Shown piece by piece: positions 61,364-64,000 of a stretch of 64,000 nt of DNA. Within the stretch, counting starts at the first letter, position 1. Each line of letters starts with the position of its first letter. Position numbers and translations under genes: made by a program. The notes beneath the pieces were generated by a model. The model was given only the letters and a program-made list of their open reading frames with translations. It searched no databases and was not told the origin of the DNA. The stretch is from contig JAOTOM010003135.1 of the NCBI GenBank assembly GCA_034440615.1, positions 36,001-100,000 of the forward strand, in the 5' to 3' direction. The stretch is from Ashinkailepas kermadecensis. Taxonomy: Eukaryota > Arthropoda > Thecostraca > Neolepadidae.

Positions 61364-62705
61364 CAGTGTTAAAAGAGCTGGATTGGCAGATTCCGTTTCA
61401 CAGGTTGGTGGTGTAATTTCTTCACATTTTTTTTGTTTGTGGATATTTGGTATGGAACCAAATCAGGAAGCCTGGACCAAGGAGCTGCATTGGTGCTTTA
61501 AGGCGCACCGTCTAATTCGATCACTTTGCGCTGCTGACAACCACGGACGGCAAATTATTGCTAACCACAAAGCAGTGCAGAACACCAGCGTATAATAGTT
61601 CAGCAATGAAAATGAAATACAGTCCGTTGTATCGATCGATCAATCAATCCCATTTTCACTTTTTTTTCTCTCTCTCACTAATTTCACTAATTCTTTTAAT
61701 TGATCGACAGCGCTGAGCAGCAACCAAGCATCAGACGTCTGCATCCAATGGTAGAGCACAGCAGCACCGGTGGAGCACCGTGTCAGCACCACCAGGGGCG
61801 GCGGCCGCCAGCCCACCTCTGTCGAGACGTCACGGCCAGGGGCGGCGGCGGCCGCCAGGCCACCTCTGCCGAGACGTCACGGCCAGGGGCGGCGGCCGCC
61901 AGCCCACCTCTGCCGAGACGTCACGGCCAGGGGCGGCGGCCGCCAGCCCACCTCTGCCGAGACGTCACGGCCAGGGGCGGCGGCCGCCAGCCGTGACTTC
62001 AACACAGCGTTAAAATATTGGTTTTTCGTTAGGTGTGAGATGTCGACACGAGTCCACTAAGATGTCGAAATTTCCCATGGAAATGATGTCCTTTAGAACA
62101 TCGTTGAAGTCCTTCAAACTCAATTTTGAGCCCATAGCCTGCTTATATGCGCATCTTTTTCATTTATCTTGGGAGACACCTAATATAGGGATACTTACGT
62201 TTGTCTAGGGATGCTCATGTTAACGAACATGCTAAGATTGCCGTACTATCAGCAAATTGTATTGAACAGTAGACCATATCATGGGTAATTTCATTACTTG
62301 GAATCACGCTACGCACAAAATGTTTATGCATCACAATATATAATGAGCATAAGCATGACACTTAGACACAAACCACCATTAGAAACAGGGCACGGGGACT
62401 TCATAAACACACATCAAAAGGCATGATGTCATTACTTCTTTGGGAAGGATGTCTCCTCATTGTTCAATAGGTGGTATATTCCACCTTATTTCACGAATAA
62501 TTTATCACTGCATCACCACCAGGGGCGGCGGCTGCCAGCCCACCTCTGCCGAGACGTCACCAGCAGGGACCGCCAGCCCACCTCTGCCGTGACGTCACTC
62601 ACCCTGTCGCCCAGGTGACGGCGTCGGTTGGAGCCAGGCGAGCGGCTGCGCTGGCGCCGCTTCGGCGAGTAGCTGCGCGACCGGTCCCGCGAGCCAGACT
62701 TTGAG
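56913..62705 (-). CDS. tra2: Transformer-2 homolog, partial gene (four exons visible)
   Basis: Encodes an SR-like nuclear RNA-binding protein that binds exonic enhancers and steers alternative splicing; in insects it works with Transformer on doublesex pre-mRNA. Exons run right to left: 62705-62603, 60828-60700, 59770-59595 and 57214-56913. Order of domains: RS1, RRM with RNP2 CLGVFGLS and RNP1 RGFAFVYY, the linker [15 protein letters not shown] that is diagnostic for Tra2, a Gly/Tyr/Arg segment, and RS2 ([10 protein letters not shown]). Phases fit at each junction, and all introns are GT-AG. The N-terminal exon or exons lie off the right edge, and the final exon is not identified. Introns carry several transposon insertions. 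Confidence 0.95.
57628..57681 (-). mobile_element. Hairpin retroposon copy m5, diverged
   Basis: Plus strand TTAGTTATTTGGGTTTAAGG and CATTTAGCGCCCAT frame an altered, A-rich middle. Stem partly decayed. No convincing direct repeats. Confidence 0.6.
57715..57897 (+). mobile_element. tRNA-derived SINE (copy C)
   Basis: Begins with GGGGTGGCCGATTGATTAAG, an A-box head like Leu/Ser-type tRNAs, and has the weak B box GAGTTCAACAC. The 3' domain is a hairpin, CGGCGC (57836-57841) with GCGTCG (57867-57872), then TAAACCACC and (AAAC)3. Direct repeats AATCCCAAGGA/AATCCCATGGA lie at 57704-57714 and 57898-57908, one mismatch. Same 3' design as copies A and B but a different head. Confidence 0.75.
58871..58945 (+). 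tRNA. tRNA-Lys-like head of SINE copy B (not a functional tRNA gene)
   Basis: A and B boxes (TAGCTCAGTTGG and GGTTCGAATC) have near-consensus spacing for a Pol III promoter. The anticodon stem is imperfect, and the unit continues directly into SINE body, so it is a retroposon promoter rather than a tRNA gene. Confidence 0.6.
58982..59109 (-). mobile_element. Hairpin retroposon copy m6, inserted in SINE copy B
   Basis: Flanked by 13-bp direct repeats ATCGGCGTGAGAG at 58969-58981 and 59110-59122, which duplicate SINE body sequence. Minus strand starts ATGGGCGCTAAATGACC and ends in an AACCAACC-type tail. Its tail is split by m7. Confidence 0.85.
59007..59053 (-). mobile_element. Hairpin retroposon copy m7, inserted in m6
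   Basis: 47 nt, minus strand GGCGCATGACCGATGTAGTG then GGCCCTAAAGCC and AATAACTAACTAA. Flanked by 15-bp repeats GGTTGGTTATTTGAG at 58992-59006 and 59054-59068, which duplicate m6 sequence. Confidence 0.8.
59441..59502 (-). mobile_element. Hairpin retroposon copy m8
   Basis: Plus strand GGTTGGTTGGTTATTTGGGC ... AGCGCCCATAAC. Direct repeats GGAGTGGA lie at 59433-59440 and 59503-59510. The tail is of the AACC type rather than AACT. Confidence 0.8.
59595..59770 (-). CDS. tra2: tra2 exon C: second half of the RRM and Tra2 linker
   Basis: Starts [17 protein letters not shown] (RNP1) after acceptor CCACTGCAG. It continues through [17 protein letters not shown] and ends with CA of a split Gln codon before donor GTGAGTG. 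The RxRVDFSIT and HTPTPG blocks are near-invariant in Tra2 proteins. Confidence 0.95.
60270..60414. repeat. ~73-bp tandem duplication with CA runs (tra2 intron)
   Basis: GTTCGGCACGCTCGCGTCCC then ACACCGTGCTCCAGCCGACG occurs twice, each followed by a CACA run and CGTGGTGTT. Confidence 0.9.
60495..60640. repeat. ~35-bp minisatellite, 4 units (tra2 intron)
   Basis: CTGAGACACCCACCTGAGCT followed by GCAGCCCATCCA recurs with small changes. Confidence 0.85.
60700..60828 (-). CDS. tra2: tra2 exon B: first half of the RRM
   Basis: Starts [18 protein letters not shown] (RNP2) after acceptor GTCTCGGCAG and ends VTDAQ before donor GTCAGT, phase 0 on both sides. 43 codons. [12 protein letters not shown] covers the loop and second strand of the RRM. 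Confidence 0.95.
61212..61362. repeat. Compound (TGTA)n, (TA)n, (CATA)n microsatellite
   Basis: TGTA, TA, CATA and again TA blocks form a partly self-complementary tract in a tra2 intron. Confidence 0.9.
61489..61536 (-). mobile_element. Possible diverged hairpin retroposon copy
   Basis: GCTTTAAGGCGCACCGTCTA ... ATCACTTTGCGCTGC follows the order of the m1 sequence with about one third of positions changed. No direct repeats seen. Confidence 0.3.
61785..61997. repeat. ~45-bp minisatellite, about 4-5 units (tra2 intron)
   Basis: The unit is CCTCTGCCGAGACGTCACGG, CCAGGGGCGGCGGCCGCCAG and CCCAC. Two further units stand at 62516-62600, immediately next to the exon A donor. Confidence 0.95.
62010..62510 (+). 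repeat. Interspersed repeat with CAGYG/CACTG ends, copy 2 (tra2 intron)
   Basis: Aligns in order with 43868-44456. It separates the two blocks of the 45-bp minisatellite. Ends are CAGCGTTAAAATATTGG and TTTATCACTG. Confidence 0.6.
62516..62600. repeat. 45-bp minisatellite units abutting the exon A splice donor
   Basis: Two diverged units (GGGGCGGCGGCTGCCAGCCC, ACCTCTGCCGTGACGTCACT). The last one runs into the complement of the donor GTGAGTG. Confidence 0.85.
62603..62705 (-). CDS. tra2: tra2 exon A: N-terminal RS domain
   Basis: Encodes [20 protein letters not shown] and onward to [11 protein letters not shown], the end of RS1 and the basic lead into the RRM. The acceptor is GCGGATTTCAG; the donor AGG|GTGAGTG leaves phase 0. 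A GC-rich minisatellite ends right at the donor side. Confidence 0.9.
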
Positions 62706-64000
62706 CTGAAATCCGCCCAACAGCGTCACAGTCGGTACACACGGTGCTCGGCCACGGTTCGCTCGGAACGGCTCTCGAATGATTAGAACATAAATCAACG
62801 GAAAGCCGAGTACGCACCCACTTCGAATAAGTAATTTCCGTAAAAATGTATCGGACGTGTTCTTAGTTGGTTTCTGTCCGAACTTCCCAACTGAGAAACC
62901 TATGGTTATGTGGTTGTGGTATCTGGCATCTAGACACTCCTAAGATTCTAAGCACTGATGCACAATAGGCAACACTGTTTCAGACATCTGACAGTGGGCA
63001 CAGTGATATAAAAACCCATCCATGTGTTGGCATTACATCTCACACTCGGTTGCTTTCTGCTCCAGCTCCCCTTCCGTGTTGGTAGTGAGCAAAGGACGTG
63101 TATCACGAATGCGACGGTGGCACACATACATATTCCGAAAAATGGGGGAGGGGAGGGGGCAGGGCAGTATCATTGAATGCACTTTTCTCATAGCGGAGGA
63201 CAGTGTGCCAAAATTCATTTATATTTGAACACTAGATGCAAGAACGATGGGTTTGTTCTCACGAAAGATGGAATTAAAATATGCAGAATCATATATATGA
63301 CTTTTAGAAATGGTACATTTGTTTCAGGCTTGAACAATATTCAGGACTACCCACATTTAAACTGGAGGCGAATAATATTGGTTGCGTATATATTTCGGAA
63401 ACTGTCATGCTAGAAATGGTTTAGACTAGCTGAGATGGACAAGGTTTGGACAGGGGATGCAGATACGCTCTCAGTTCAATGTCGTTTTCCACTCTAATTC
63501 CCAAATTTGGACACATTGGTGGAGGATAGCTGGCGAATTTGTGAAAACCCACGATGACGTCGAAACAAGATGACAATATGAAATACATGTTGGCAAAAGG
63601 TGATATCGACAGATGAACATTGCATCTGCCAGGAGACTGTAATGCAGAGATGCCATGAATCGAGTGCGGTGAAAAGGTAAGACGAACTACGGTTGCACAT
63701 TGTGAAGACTCATTGAAATTAATTCAGGAAGCCACAACGCTGTCCGCCGGAGATGAGAAGAAAGTCATGATAGGGGTCGTTTTCCAAGTAAAATGTGGAA
63801 TTGTGATGCTGGGACTAACATTATAGGGACCTGATACGTCACAAAAAGGTACCAGTCGATACCCATAGCTGGGTACAGCTGCTACAAACTATTATTCAAT
63901 TGGACTCAAATACATGGAACGAAGACTTCTAACTGGTGTTCGGCGTGCGACACTTCAAACCCAGAGAGCCAGCCTATCCCGAGAGCCACTGCTATATTTT
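62706..64000. other. Intron or upstream region of tra2
   Basis: No Arg/Ser-rich minus-strand frame that could be the missing N-terminal tra2 exon is seen. No other element recognised. Confidence 0.45.

Overview
The window looks like a gene-poor, repeat-rich stretch of an invertebrate nuclear genome, most likely an arthropod. I infer this from split genes with GT-AG introns, a transformer-2 gene of metazoan type, CR1-like and I/Jockey-like LINEs, Penelope-like elements with GIY-YIG domains, tRNA-derived SINEs, a piggyBac relic, and many TA, CA and GC-rich minisatellites. I see no prokaryotic features. I could not fix the species.

One host gene is clear: transformer-2 (tra2), an RS-domain/RRM splicing regulator, on the minus strand. 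Four coding exons lie between 62705 and 56913: an N-terminal RS segment, two exons that together make the RRM, and a Gly/Arg/Tyr-rich plus second RS segment. The first exon or exons lie beyond the right edge, and a short terminal exon is probably missing on the left. Phases match at every junction.

Layout from left to right. 1-1830: minus-strand CR1-like LINE cut by the window edge. 2.5-3.4 kb: 63-bp and 62-bp tandem repeats. 4.4-4.6 kb: tRNA-derived SINE. 8.9-10.3 kb: broken piggyBac transposase. 10.4-11.5 kb: TACGTA satellite that flips orientation midway. 11.8-13.3 kb: degenerate minisatellite and A/T runs. 15.5-25 kb: a series of unrelated minisatellites with AT-rich spacers. 25.69-31.30 kb: a 5.6-kb DNA transposon with ~445-bp terminal inverted repeats and a broken ~960-codon protein I cannot assign to a named superfamily. 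32.2-33.4 kb: Penelope-like fragment with a GIY-YIG domain and a hammerhead-like motif, then a palindromic insertion with a target-site duplication. 33.6-39.6 kb: further tandem repeats. 43-54 kb: interspersed repeats, head-to-head Penelope-like arms and an 83-bp satellite. 56.9-62.7 kb: tra2, whose introns hold an I/Jockey-like LINE, two SINEs, several tiny retroposons and minisatellites.

The most interesting signal is a ~35-62-nt interspersed unit between 43.5 and 59.5 kb, present in at least seven copies, most flanked by direct repeats of 8-15 bp. On the minus strand it is one hairpin followed by TAAA and an (AACY)n-like tail. The same hairpin and TAAA, with compensating base changes in the stem, form the 3' end of three tRNA-derived SINEs here that carry different or diverged tRNA heads. 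The tiny unit therefore looks like a SINE 3' domain that moves alone, by target-primed reverse transcription. One copy has its pre-insertion site in a paralogous sequence in this same window, and another locus is nested four levels deep (LINE, SINE, tiny element, tiny element), with target duplications at the three inner levels.
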